The position numbers were made by a program, and so were the translations under genes. DNA of 64,000 nt from Paragyromitra xinjiangensis. Lineage: Eukaryota; Ascomycota; Pezizomycetes; Pezizales; Discinaceae. Positions 46,440 through 58,946 of this stretch are shown here, one piece after another. The notes under the pieces are model-generated. The model was not told the DNA's origin, ran no database searches, and was given only the letters and a program-made list of their open reading frames with translations. Positions within the stretch are counted from its first letter, which is position 1. Each line of letters begins with the position of its first letter. The stretch spans positions 496,001 through 560,000 of the forward strand of contig JBCAMK010000011.1 of NCBI GenBank assembly GCA_038503065.1, in the 5' to 3' direction.

Positions 46440-47408
46440 TATTCACAAGCAAAATTCTGTGAGCCAGGAGAACGGAAAAGAGGGTGAGCCAGGAGAACGG
46501 CAAAGAGGGTAACCCAGGAGAACAGAAAAGAGGGTAACACCTGGGGAAGACGGACAGATCAAGTGACCAGTTATATAGTTGGAGCTAGTCTTGATGACTA
46601 AGACCTCGTAATGATGCTTCCCCTAACCACCTCCTTCATCCCCAAACCTTATCAGAGAACAATAAAAGCAACGAGAACAATGGGAAATGATGGTGCTAGA
46701 GTGTTCGAGTTCATAAACCGCATAGAGGCAAAATCCAAAAGAAGAGGAGCAGAAAGAAGCAGAAAGAAGCATCCTGATTATTACTTAAAAGAAATTAGGG
46801 GGCTGGAAATAAGCTTAAGGTGTAGCCGCCCAGCCACACAGAAATCGACCAATTAGAACAATTCTGTTTACCCTTCGCCCAGGCACACCCCGCATCACCG
46901 AATATTACCCCTCGCGGCCGCCAGCCAAAAAATCACATGCACCTAAAACGTTACGCATGCACTCTTTCCTACTGCTGAGTAGAAAAAGCAATTTCAGATG
47001 AGAACAGAACCGACAGAAAAACACCTTTCTGATCATCTCCCCGCCCTCGCGTAACAAAAACTCAAACCTTAAAAAAGTAAATTTTTAGAAGGAAAAAAAA
47101 TCGCTCATATCGACCGCAAACTTTTCTATTTACAAGAGCCTTCGCTAATTTTTCTCGTTTACTTTTTGTTCCCCTCTGAAGAAAAAAATAAAAAAATACT
47201 ACCCCGACCAATCCGTGACCACCTGAGGAAAATAAAATTCACGTTAAGAAACTCCAAGAGAATAAAGAAAAAAAAGAAGTAGCTTTTGTTTTCGACCATC
47301 ATCCAAACATGTTCCCAGCTCCAAAAAGAAAGGATACAAAAAAAACCTAGTAGTTCTATACGTATCGGGAAATGCTAATAATTGACGAACAATATGCTAG
47401 GTCAACGC
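46440..47408. other. Intergenic stretch: promoter of the nine-exon gene and 3' flank of homocitrate synthase
   Basis: Contains a 25-bp triple repeat just upstream of the nine-exon gene. A forward frame at 46611-46856 has a basic composition but no recognisable motif. 47050-47300 is A-rich, presumably 3' UTR of the homocitrate synthase gene. Confidence 0.45.
46461..46535. repeat. 25-bp tandem repeat, three copies
   Basis: Copies at 46461-46485, 46486-46510 and 46511-46535 follow the pattern (GAG/AAC)CCAGGAGAACxG, then AAAGAGGGT, with one to four differences between copies. The block lies only 22 bases upstream of the proposed ATG of the nine-exon gene, so it would be in its 5' UTR or core promoter. 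Confidence 0.9.
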
Positions 47409-49338
<1,930 letters not shown>

Positions 49339-50927
49339 GGCTATTAGATTTTGTCGAGATGAATTGAATACGTGTGGGAGAGCTTTTCGGAGGATAAGGT
49401 GGGGGGATTACTAGCGGAGATGTGAGGAATTGTGTTTTTCGTTGGTGTTGAGTGAAGGGGAATGGGAGTGGAGTGGGAAGCGGCAACGAGAGACCTTATA
49501 TAACGGTAGTGGGTGAATGAAGAACAAATAAGTATGACTCCTCGACTCAGGTTCCGTCTGCTTTCTTCTTCTTCTTGTGGTTTGCTGTAGCGGGGCTAGG
49601 ATTTCGAGAGAGATGCTTGTCTTGTCAGCACAGACTGCGGGGAGGAGGGAGCAATAATACCGGAGTTCTTTTTTTTCGTCACAATTTTTTTTACTGCTCT
49701 TTTTTTTTGTGCTGCTGTGCATTTCCTTGGTTGAGACTTCCCGAAACGGACTAGCCGACGGCTGCGTGGAGGAAAATTTCAAACACGCCCAATGCCGTAA
49801 TTGCCCAACCCTTGTTTCTGCAGCTGGGCTGGATCTTTTCAGTGCTTTTTGTCCGGGGAAACACCAATTCTTTCAGGGCCAGGGTTCTCTTTCAGCCAAC
49901 GCAGATCCGAAAATTTTGATGAGTTCAGCCCGTAGCGATGAGCATGAGGCAAAGCAGGGGTAGCTTCTGGCGAACACCACAATGATCACATGTATGGAAT
50001 CTTCTTATCAAAGAGCCGCAATCTTTCTCCTATCGTGCGAAGAACAGAGGAGCTGGAAACTTGTCTGTTCAATCATTTGCTTCTGCTTAGTAATCTGAAG
50101 GCCAGACCCTAAGTAGAGTTGTGGAACGCTGGCCTGGCGCCTCTATTTTCTAATTTTTTTTCCAAGCTCACACCCCGTCTTGCTTTTATAGTTGGGTTTA
50201 GTAATTGCTAATGAAAAAATAATGGTGCTGGTGAAGAGTGGCTTTTGATGTCGCTGGTCAGGAGGTTTATAAAATTCGCAACATTAAAGCACAAATATTC
50301 AACCGAAAACTTTATCAACACTTGATTACTCTCCCCCTGTATCCTGGAGATATCTTTGGCTTTGCATGCACAGTAATTGATAATGACACCCTAGCAGAAA
50401 ATAACTGTATTAGCCAGAGTACTGTTGGCATTTTTGATACCCAGGGCAATATTAGAACCGAACGTTTAATACCACGGCTGAACAGACTTCCTTTTTTCTG
50501 CCTCCGTGTTTGACAGGCGGTCAAAGGCCGAATCGGGCTAGTAGTACGAATCCCTAGATGTTATAACAAGCGCTCCCAAAAAAGTAGGCAGACTGTGGGG
50601 TAATAACTAGGGTGTTGTTTGGCAGTTTAGAAGGCCACATAATATCACTCGGTTGCGACTAGTACAAAAAGTGTTTGGCGAGTACTTTAGTCGCCTGTAG
50701 CTATAGTTAAGAGAGTAATATAGGTCCTTTAGTAAGTATAGAGTAGGGACATCATGTGTTCTCTTCGAAGATTTTTCTGAGAATTCATACGCATCGATCT
50801 CGGGCTCTGAGCATACCAGGAACTCCCAAAAGTGTTTCTCGGGGCGTTGGAAAGTAAGGACGAATGCTATCTCTCCTCTTCGTGCACGTAGACGTAAGCT
50901 TCTTTATTTTTATCTACAGCAAGGAGT
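49339..50927. other. Intergenic stretch: homocitrate synthase promoter and AT-rich decayed sequence
   Basis: 49339-49560 holds C/T- and G/A-rich 5' flank of homocitrate synthase. 49675-49710 has T-runs. A forward frame 50238-50513 (91 codons, GTG at its start, no ATG) is AT-rich and protein-like in places (ACTVIDNDTLAENNCISQST) but cannot be connected to a gene. 50599-50630 has a TAGGGTGTTGTTTGGCAG word resembling a hAT-type end, but no matching right end was found. Confidence 0.35.
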
Positions 50928-51608
50928 TTATGAATCACTAAACGGCTCCCACAACCAGACCCAGGTCTCTAGTAACGAATCGTAGAGATAGCGCAAGATG
51001 ACTTTTTCACGCTCAGAATCCATGATATTTTGCATAATTTCCGTCTTTATATGATTCCTTCAAAGTCTCGCATAAATCCACTGCGATATGGCTAGTATTC
51101 TTCGTTATGCCATCTTTATAGCTTTTTAATAGCCTGTTATCGCTTTCACCCATATAGAAGGCTGCTTTCCATGGCCAGTCTTCCACTCTAGTATACATGT
51201 AATTCTTGAGCCTTTTCCGTATCTCTCCTAACCTATCTAGAAAAGCATCTTTTTCCTGTTAGTTTTCAGCTGATGTTGGTCTTATCTTTTTTCTATCCTA
51301 GTCCTTAGTGACCCTTGAAGCTATCCCAGATGTCCATACCCCCTTACAGTCCGCAGAATTAGCCCATGGATTTGTTTAAACGTGCAAGCTTTGTCATAGC
51401 ATATATGTCCGTCTAGGAACTGAGAGCCTTGACCAAAGACTGGGACTGGGTAAATTTGGTTAGAAAATCTCCCAAAGTCCAGACAGCCTGAGCTGATAGA
51501 ACTAGATGTCCGATACCTTACAAAAATTATCCCTATACAGCCCCCAATCTGGGCTAGGCCAACACATTCTAAGCCCAAAACACTTCTTGATTTGAGTGTC
51601 GATTCCAT
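50928..51608 (-). pseudogene. Decayed reverse-strand gene relic
   Basis: Protein-like sequence runs through several frames. The last part is clear: KDAFLDRLGEIRKRLKN, then VEDWPWKAAFYMGES, then VDLCETLKESYKDG in one frame, and after one extra base at about 51035 the sequence continues EIMQNIMDSEREKVILRYLY and ends SLLETWVWLWEPFSDS at TAA 50930-50928. Upstream the same frame has TAA and TAG codons (for example in VTKD-TAG-DRKK and AEN-TAA-QEK), each one C-to-T change from glutamine. The more upstream half (51321-51608) stays open in a different frame. Too broken to be functional. The gene family is not recognised. Confidence 0.55.
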
Positions 51609-51781
51609 TCTACGATTCCATAAGACATATGTACTGCCCCTCTCAGACTTAGAAACCTACAGCCGCCGCCCCCTCAATCAAAATCAGTGTCCACTGGGTA
51701 ATCGTCTACCTCGTTCTTCGCCTCCGAATTTGCTATAACCATTCAATTGATAGTCACCTATTCGAAACTAACACGACCACA

Positions 51782-52264
51782 ATGAAGTCCTACACCACTT
51801 TGTTCCTCTTTTTCCTCCTGTCAATCGCCTTCGTCCTATCCCAAGATGCCAACTCTACTACGATCGACATCTTACCCACTCCGACCGACATCAAAATTGC
51901 GCCCGTAAATGGCACCGCTAAGCAAATACGTGTTGCTGCGGCGGCCGGCAAGCTTCACTGCGAAACCAGCGGCGGATCACCTCTCGTCAGTGACATCTAC
52001 CTCGCTGCAAACGTTCTCAGGAAGGATATCGTCAGGGGATGCCAAAATACGAACGATGCCGGATCACGCTGCACCCAAATGAAGGATCGTGGTACCGCTG
52101 CTCTTGGTATTTGTGGTGAATGGGCATTTAGGATGACCTGCTATGAGGCTGGTGGTGCTGCTGGATTGGTTGCGGCACAATGTGCGTCGAATGTGAATGG
52201 TGGAAATAGGGCGGGTGGATATGTTCAGTTTGATCATGGGAAGATTATTGTCTATCATTCTTAG
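51782..52264 (+). CDS. Small secreted six-cysteine protein, effector-like
   Basis: A single exon of 160 residues. Residues 1-20 are a clear signal peptide (Lys near the start, Phe/Leu-rich core, cleavage likely after the Ser-Gln at 20-21). The mature part has a propeptide-like stretch with one N-glycosylation site at Asn24 and another at Asn43, then a Gly/Ala-rich domain with six cysteines (60, 87, 97, 111, 120, 134), an even number that suits three disulfides. It ends with GGYVQFDHGKIIVYHS. Size, signal peptide and cysteine content are those of fungal secreted effectors or small defence/antimicrobial proteins. I do not recognise a named family, and no toxin identity is claimed. Confidence 0.8.
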   Translation: MKSYTTLFLFFLLSIAFVLSQDANSTTIDILPTPTDIKIAPVNGTAKQIRVAAAAGKLHCETSGGSPLVSDIYLAANVLRKDIVRGCQNTNDAGSRCTQMKDRGTAALGICGEWAFRMTCYEAGGAAGLVAAQCASNVNGGNRAGGYVQFDHGKIIVYHS

Positions 52265-52501
52265 ATTATGATCGGAGCCTTAATCACCTGCTTGTAGAAC
52301 AGCTCGGAGTTAAGGAGTTAATGTCAATGATATAATCATGCTAATTCTAATTAAACCTCGACTAAGGTGTTTACATATAGTGGTGTGCATGGGTGTTCCT
52401 GCAGGAGACGGCAAACATCTGTCTCTACATGTAGTTAAAAAAATCAAAATTTTATCATACAAGTACTGAAGTGAAAAGTTAACCACCTATCGTATTCAGA
52501 T
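52265..52501. other. Short convergent intergenic region
   Basis: 3' flanks of the secreted-protein and amidoligase genes. Nothing else is seen. Confidence 0.5.
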
Positions 52502-53698
52502 TCAAAGATTAAAACAACTACTAGTATCGTGTAGGCGTTGTAATTTACAGATGATACCATCACCCTCTTCGCTTGACTGTAAGCCTAAATTGGCTACCAA
52601 CTGCAACAGTTTTCTCCCGCGTTCCTTTTTCCCCATCTTTGGCTCCTCAAAACCGCATCTATTCCCATCATTCCGGTCGTCACCTCCATCGTACTTACTA
52701 TCATATTCATCAACTCCCTGATGTTCCATACCCCAGGCCAAAAACTCCTCCAACCTATCCTCTCCATTATCCGCTGCCTCAGCAAACTTCTCAAACAAAG
52801 CTTCGCTGACCACCTCAGAAGCTTTAACAAAAGCGATCAACATTTCAACCCATTCGCCCACCCACTTCCCATCTAGGGTTCCCTGTGCTTGGCGAAACTC
52901 AACACTTCCTAGCTCCACCAAACTCTGAAAGTTATACTTGAAATCCCTATGACCAACATCCTTATCACAGATAACACTTCTGACATCCGAGACAGTATCC
53001 TGTTTTTCAATATGTCTCACCATCTCCAGCACCGTCTTGAGCCTTTTCAATGAAGCAGATGCATGGCGATTAGAATTAGCATACAGTTTCTTCCCAACCC
53101 CTACACCACACCTATGCTCAGGGTGATAAGCATCCTCGATTGCTTCTTCGAATATCACAATGGCTTTAGCAAGGCCTTTGAGATGCAATAACTCGAATCC
53201 GCCTCGTCGACCAATGTGAACGTGGAGGCCGCAGTTCTCAGTAAACAAGATTTTTATATCCGGTACTGCTGAAAGAGTATCCAGCATACTCTTGGCAGCA
53301 GACCTCCACGAGCCTAGACGGAGAATTGGAGTTTTGACTTCTACCCCAGCTGCAAAAGGTCTTTGTTCCTCTGAAATACCACGGAGGCACTCAGGTTTGG
53401 AGGTGACAAAAAAATGGCGCGGGTTAGGGTGGTCGCCTACCCAATCCACCACTGGAGTCTCGCAGGAAGGATGAGCAATAACAAGCATTGGTTTTGCAGT
53501 ACCAACATGGGTGGCTGGGGCATGGTAGAGTGAGGGGGACGGCTCGAAGGGATCAGCAAAGGTGACTGAAAGCCCTTCACGTAGATGTTGTGCGATATAG
53601 AAGTTGATGCGTTCTTCCGTACCGGGTGAGGGACTCTGAACGACCATTTCGAGCTCGAGACCAATGGTCAGGATTGTCTGGTTTGGATTTTTAGCCAT
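52502..53698 (-). CDS. Putative amidoligase (COOH-NH2 ligase, PF12224-like)
   Basis: A single exon of 398 residues. Motifs of the Amidoligase_2 / glutamine-synthetase-like fold are in order: GLELE at 13-17 (metal-binding acidic pair), AAGVEVKTPIL at 116-126, GLHVHIG at 157-163 (His-x-His), KYNFQSL at 254-260 and SVEFRQAQGTLDG at 265-277. The ~40 residues before the C-terminus are acidic and disordered (DSKYDGGDDRNDGN). These enzymes couple ATP hydrolysis to form an amide bond between a carboxylate and an amine; fungal members are mostly uncharacterised and are sometimes linked to peptide-tagging or secondary metabolism. All key residues are present. It converges with the secreted-protein gene, but co-regulation is not implied. 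No intron. Confidence 0.85.
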   Translation of the reverse strand: MAKNPNQTILTIGLELEMVVQSPSPGTEERINFYIAQHLREGLSVTFADPFEPSPSLYHAPATHVGTAKPMLVIAHPSCETPVVDWVGDHPNPRHFFVTSKPECLRGISEEQRPFAAGVEVKTPILRLGSWRSAAKSMLDTLSAVPDIKILFTENCGLHVHIGRRGGFELLHLKGLAKAIVIFEEAIEDAYHPEHRCGVGVGKKLYANSNRHASASLKRLKTVLEMVRHIEKQDTVSDVRSVICDKDVGHRDFKYNFQSLVELGSVEFRQAQGTLDGKWVGEWVEMLIAFVKASEVVSEALFEKFAEAADNGEDRLEEFLAWGMEHQGVDEYDSKYDGGDDRNDGNRCGFEEPKMGKKERGRKLLQLVANLGLQSSEEGDGIICKLQRLHDTSSCFNL

Positions 53699-54378
53699 GC
53701 TGCTAGTGGGAGTTTGCGGACAGAAATTTGGGTTTAGAGATCGTGGACAATGAGAGGGGGAGAAAAGGTTGAGAATCTTTAGGTCTTATTTATCCCCGTC
53801 CATAGCCGCTGCAGAGGCCCGTAGAATTGATATCCCACGATGTCTACAACGGGTGGTAACATGGATTTCATACAAAAACTACTAGCCCTACGTAGTAAGT
53901 CTCGCTCTCAGAACATTTCTTTTTACAACCTTCAATCTTTAAGTACGTGTAACTTCCAATTTTTTTACCCCTGCTCTACCCTATCTAGATCTTCGGATAC
54001 AGCCAGACCGTTCCAGTGTATTTCCACTGCTCTGATAGAGACTAGCAAATAAACCCAAATCAACTATTAACCACTATATTTTCATATTTCTATGCTCAAC
54101 ATATCCATAAGAACCTTAGAATTCACGGCCCATAAAGATAGGGCTAATGAGATTGAATAACTAAGGGCCGTCGAAAATACTATCTCATAGTTCGAACGCT
54201 TTCTACATGTATGTAATACACGATCTGAAACTCCTTCTACATAGATAAGCTGACCAAATACTGAACCGAATCTTCTTTCTCCACAACTTGAAACATCCAC
54301 ACAGCACCTATATATACCAAAAATCTCCCCAAAACCCTCACCCCAACCCCTCAAAGCCACTATCCCCATCTCAAAAAA
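53699..54378. other. Intergenic stretch, no supported gene
   Basis: It holds the amidoligase promoter on the left and the presumed promoter of the next forward gene on the right. A short forward frame at 53840-54052 has no recognisable feature. Confidence 0.4.
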
Positions 54379-54891
54379 ATGCCCACAACGCATATCCTCC
54401 ACAAGCTCCACACCCTCCAAAATTATCTCCATGAGCTCAATAAATCACTCAGACAACTCCAATGGGTAGTCCCCCGTCTCCGCAAATTCATCATAGTATT
54501 CATGATCCGCCCCATGCCACGTAATCCCCATCACGTCTTCTCCCACATCATCCCCCTCCCTACTCCTTCCCACCCTAAAGCAGCCGTTGTATCACATGTA
54601 TTACAAAACCCCGTTGCGTTTGCTAGAGCTAAATGGAAATGTATTTTTCAGCAATATAATCGTGGCATTAAGCAGCTGCAGGGGTTTAGGAAGTTATGTG
54701 ATGCGGTAAGATGCGAGTGGGTTTACTCGGGGGAGGTTTCTGAGGGGGATAATGAGGTTGCGTATGCGCTCACTAGGGTTGAGGAGAGTATTGCAGATGC
54801 GGAAGGGAGACTAAGAAAATTAAAGAATGGAGTGGGGTGGATTCATGGAACTATGGTTACGGAGGTTGATAGTGAGGAAACAGACAGCTAG
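54379..54891 (+). CDS. 170-residue hypothetical protein
   Basis: A single exon with an in-context ATG (AAAAAAATGCC). It has a basic N-terminal half with Leu-rich helices (LHKLHTLQNYLHELNKSLRQLQW), a Pro-rich middle, and a helical C-terminal half (NRGIKQLQGFRKLCDAVRCEW, then YALTRVEESIADAEGRLRKLK, a likely coiled coil at about 127-147). No signal peptide or membrane span. Composition and frame are credible. Family not recognised. Confidence 0.6.
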   Translation: MPTTHILHKLHTLQNYLHELNKSLRQLQWVVPRLRKFIIVFMIRPMPRNPHHVFSHIIPLPTPSHPKAAVVSHVLQNPVAFARAKWKCIFQQYNRGIKQLQGFRKLCDAVRCEWVYSGEVSEGDNEVAYALTRVEESIADAEGRLRKLKNGVGWIHGTMVTEVDSEETDS

Positions 54892-55641
54892 TTCTGATAA
54901 GGCTGGGTAGCTTCCGAGATCTGCACAGAAATCATTGACCCATCACCAAACCCGTTAGTTTATCACGATCGCTACTAATTACACCAACCTGATATTGTAT
55001 AGTCTTCCATATATTTCTTGAAATAATAGGTATAACTATTACTATTTCTCGAAAGTAAAGTTAGTGGGGTCGCGCTATGGCCCAAGACAATGAAGCCTCA
55101 ATACGAAAACACACCTTCCACGAACTACATGTACCCCTAGCACACATAGATAAAATACACGTATAATAACGATTCTACCATCCTGATGCTTTGGCGGGTA
55201 GATATTTCATATTAAAATGCAAAAAATATAAGGTCTATACCCAAAAAAAACACTATTATGACTAAATCCAACGCCTCTAAACCCTCAAACCCTCAAACCT
55301 CCGCAAGCATGCAGAAACACAGGAAAGCAAGTATCTCAAAGCCCACAAAACAGACAAGACACCCCCCAAACCTTTCGCTTAGAAAGTGCGACAGTCCATA
55401 AAAAAAAAAATCCCAATGTCCCAAACTAGACGCGAGAAAAAGCCCTAAATATAGACAGCCGAAAGTGAGAAACACAATTATAAAAAGCACCCAATTTCAA
55501 ACAGCCTCGCCACCCAAAAATGCAAAGAAAACACGCTACGATAATTATACTTACCACTCTCATCTCGTATTCCACGGTCCTGTTGTCTCCCACTCTTTCC
55601 GCTCTTCATAGCTATGCCACCCTTGATGGGCTCTAGATCAT
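54892..55641. other. Convergent intergenic region, AT-rich
   Basis: 3' flanks of the hypothetical gene and of BRF1. Several A-runs (for example 55398-55408). No gene supported. Confidence 0.5.
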
Positions 55642-57714
55642 CTAGTCGTCTTCAAAAAGCCCCTCGATAGCTTTATAGTTAATCTTCTTCGAATAACTCC
55701 GCCTCTGCAGCATCTGCTTCGCACTCTCCGCAGGAGTAGCAGCCATATCTTCACTGTTACTATCCCTCGGCTTCTTCTTAACACGCTTCTTAGTCGGCTT
55801 CGATATTCCATTCCGGAGATCAGTCTCTCGCTTAAGACGTTTGACTATTGCACACGTTAAAATCAGAACAAACTTCCCCCTCGCTTTCAAGTACTTACAC
55901 TCTTGATCTCTCAAGTAATCTTTATTAAACTCAACCCAAATCTTCTCCTTCAATCCAGCCTCCTCCTCACTAAGCAGTGCACTCATAACCTCAATATCAT
56001 CGTCCACATCCCTCAAATCATCTGGATCATCACTAACACCACCTTCCGCCCTCTTTGCCGCAATCTCTTCAAGCTCTTTCCTATGCGCTTCCTTCAGCTC
56101 CTCGACAGCTAACGCAGAACCTGGCTCATTGATCAACGCCATCATCTCACTCTCAATAGCTTGTTCGGCTATTGCGGAATCACGGTCCGAATCGCCGGAA
56201 AGACCCGATTGGTTAACATCTGGATCCGAGCTGCCGGGATTGACTTCGGAATTCGGATTGGGTGGAAGAGGAGCAGTTGAAAGCAGGATAGGATCGATTG
56301 GAAGGTTAGGTATTACAAAGCCATCACTATCACGACGAGGCTCTACAACCGCAGGTGTAGCGCTTGATTCTCCGTTTTCGCTAGTACGAGGTTTCTTCCC
56401 CACGGGGCCAGGTGTCTCGTCTTCATCAGGAATAACCTCCCCATCATCATTGACCTCCCTAACCCTTTTTCGCTTCTTTGTCGGCTTTACCCCAAAACTA
56501 GGGGGATCATGTCCCTGCTCCAACCAAATATTCCGAAACTCCTCCACGGTTAATTCTCCACTCTTCGTCGCCCTAAACTCATCCAATCTCTTCTGAATAG
56601 TTAGATCAGCGACCTTGACGATATATACGACCTCCCTGATAGAGCGTCGGAAATTGTTCATACGGGCCGCGAGGATGAGTGCAGCGCCGCAGATTCCTGA
56701 TGGGCGACGACCTTGAACCATCCAATCGCGATCCATACGCTGGATAAGACGGAGGGCATCTTTAGCGACTTTGGACTGCTCATCACCGAATTCAAGATGC
56801 TTAGCGAAACGATGGACATAGACTGTCGGGTCAATATGCGGCAGACGGATTTCAAGGATTTGAACAAGTTTTAAATATGTCTGGCCCAAAGTAAAGACAT
56901 TGATCTGAAGACCCGGAAAATAAAGGTTAGGATAATTTCGTGGATATCTATACGGATGGTGGAATAATACGCACATTAAGAATATCAGAGAAATCAATAA
57001 GCATATGGGCGCTCTTTTCAGTACGGCAAGAGATGTAAAGACAGCTAGCAATAACATATTGAGTCTTACGACCTTTGGTGAAGTTATTTGTGACAGCAAG
57101 AGTAAACCAACGCTGAGCAGAATCGGCGAAATGTTCTGGGCAGCCCAATGCATGTGCTAGTTGAACAATTCTTCGTCGACCTGAAGAAATCGTCAGCAAC
57201 GGGCGCTTTGACGAGTATGCTCCTTGAAAAAAATCGCGAAAGTAGGGAGAAAAGGTGATAAAGTAAAACTCTAAGTTGAATAGCGTGAAACCCAAAAAAG
57301 CATAATTTCAATACTATCAAGGATATAAAAACGGGAAAGTCTAAAACATAGAAATCCACACACCACCAAAGAGAAAAAAAATTCAATGATAAGGGAAAAA
57401 AAAAGGAAGACGCAGATTTGTCGGGATAAGTGAGCGAGAATGCGAAAAAACTAACCGGCTTGAATTGCTTGCTCCCTACTCTCCAAGCTTGTACCACTTC
57501 GAAACTTCCCCCCTCCCCCCACGTGAGTCTGGCCCTCGGCGACATAACTCCCCTGGACAATAGCAGCACCGCTGCTGGTCTCGCCAAATGAGATTTCAGA
57601 GACAATTTGAGAGTCATTCAAGACGGTACCACAGTTTGTGCAAACGAGGGTTCCATTAGAATCATCGAAGTCAGCGGGGTTCGAACTCGCACAGCCCGGG
57701 CAAGTGTTGGTCAT
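55642..57714 (-). CDS. BRF1: TFIIIB subunit BRF1, four exons
   Basis: Exons 57714-57456, 57180-56975, 56904-55899 and 55844-55642 give 557 residues, phases matching. An N-terminal zinc ribbon with Cys5, Cys8, Cys25 and Cys28 (MTNTCPGC..LVCTNCG), then two cyclin-like TFIIB repeats: GRRRIVQLAHALG, SCLYISCRTEKSAHMLIDFSD, INVFTLGQTYLKLVQ, and RRPSGICGAALILAARMNNF. A long acidic/serine linker and the conserved C-terminal DYLRDQE and EGLFEDD patches follow. Brf1 joins TBP and Bdp1 at Pol III promoters to recruit Pol III for tRNA genes. The ATG at 57714 was chosen because BRF1 starts directly with the zinc ribbon; the frame runs 24 codons further upstream without a good ATG. The 275-base first intron is unusually long. 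Confidence 0.94.
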
Positions 57715-58946
57715 AGTTTTCTTCGCAGACAATCGAGTGGCTAACCGATTAGGATAAAGAGGGGCGAGAGGCAACCAGTTCGACAATCGAAGGAAGAGAT
57801 GATGAAGGCCGTTTAGACCACCCTATGAATGCTTGAACTACGAAAGACAGACGATGGTTGCGAGATGAAATTGCGTCAGAAAAGAATGGAATTTTATGGA
57901 GATGAAGAACAAGATCGATGTCAAAAGTGAAAGATGCCCCGCGGTCGGGGAAAACTTTAGTGGCCGTCGACATCTTATGTAAGGGGGCTGGTGGCCGAGG
58001 TTGAGTCAGGCATAGTGGCTTGGCTTGGCGGTGAGGCTCAAACTAGCCTCAAAACACCTAACCCTATTTATTATACATCGCTAGCCCATCTATATGTCCC
58101 TAACCCTATCATATGTCGCGTCCAGTGAAAATCCTCCCCAGAAAGAATACCAGTTATATTTTCTACCTCTCCACTTGATATAAATATTATTACGTACACA
58201 CCAGAGATTGGTTTGTACAACCACTCCGACTAAGCTCACTCAACTTAAACGGTTTCAATACCCCACGTCAAACCAATTACCAGCTCCCCGCCATGGTCAC
58301 AAAGTGTCACTCGGCATTTGCCGGGCTTCCAGGCCAATGCGTGTGTGAGACGTTGATCCGTGGTCCACCCCCGGTAGAATACATCCATGAGATACACGCG
58401 TCCAAGGGAATACGATAGGATCTGGGAAGGGATGTGCGGAATGGAGCAGGCCATACAGCTTCCTAGTCCATACATGAGGACTCTTTCCGAGGAGCCAAAT
58501 ACAGAACTCCGTAATTGGCCGGATCCGCAATGCTTGGGCAGATCCACGACTGAAAACCGTATGTGAGACAGATCTAAGACATGGATTGCAGACAATGAGC
58601 CGGGAGAAATACTCCACGACCGATGACAACGGATAAGAAGTGCTCCAATTCGATCTCCACTCCGATTGGAATTGCCCGCTTCAGTTTTTCCGCCGTGACG
58701 GGTCGGTGCATATATGTCACTAGGGTAATCCTCACTCATGTCACCCGTTCTCTTCATCCCCAATTACTCTCGCTTCCAGTTCTCACTGTCATCTCCCCCA
58801 GCCTTGCCGTCGGGCCTCTATATTATATATCTCCCCATATAACCCACCCCCCCGCCTTCATCCTGGCGTTCATACTTCGCCTCTGCTCCGGCTTCGGGAA
58901 GTCTTCTCGTCGCCAGATTAAACCCGAGTCCCCTCCTCCAGAACCA
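57715..58946. other. Divergent intergenic region between BRF1 and the Arf/Sar-like GTPase
   Basis: It holds the BRF1 5' UTR and promoter. A reverse frame at 57749-57973 starts with ATG upstream of the BRF1 start and could be a uORF. The reverse frame 58245-58763 (172 codons) has no recognisable motifs and was not accepted. C/T-rich sequence precedes the GTPase start. Confidence 0.4.

Noticed and set aside
50599..50630. TAGGGTGTTGTTTGGCAG word resembling a hAT transposon end
   Set aside because: No inverted partner found within several kilobases and no 8-bp duplication.
57749..57973. Reverse 74-codon frame upstream of BRF1
   Set aside because: Out of frame with BRF1 and without conserved features; at most an upstream ORF in the leader.
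58245..58763. Reverse open frame of 172 codons between BRF1 and the GTPase gene
   Set aside because: No domain, no recognisable motif, odd Ser/Gly/Cys composition, and it overlaps the promoter of the forward GTPase gene. Probably chance.
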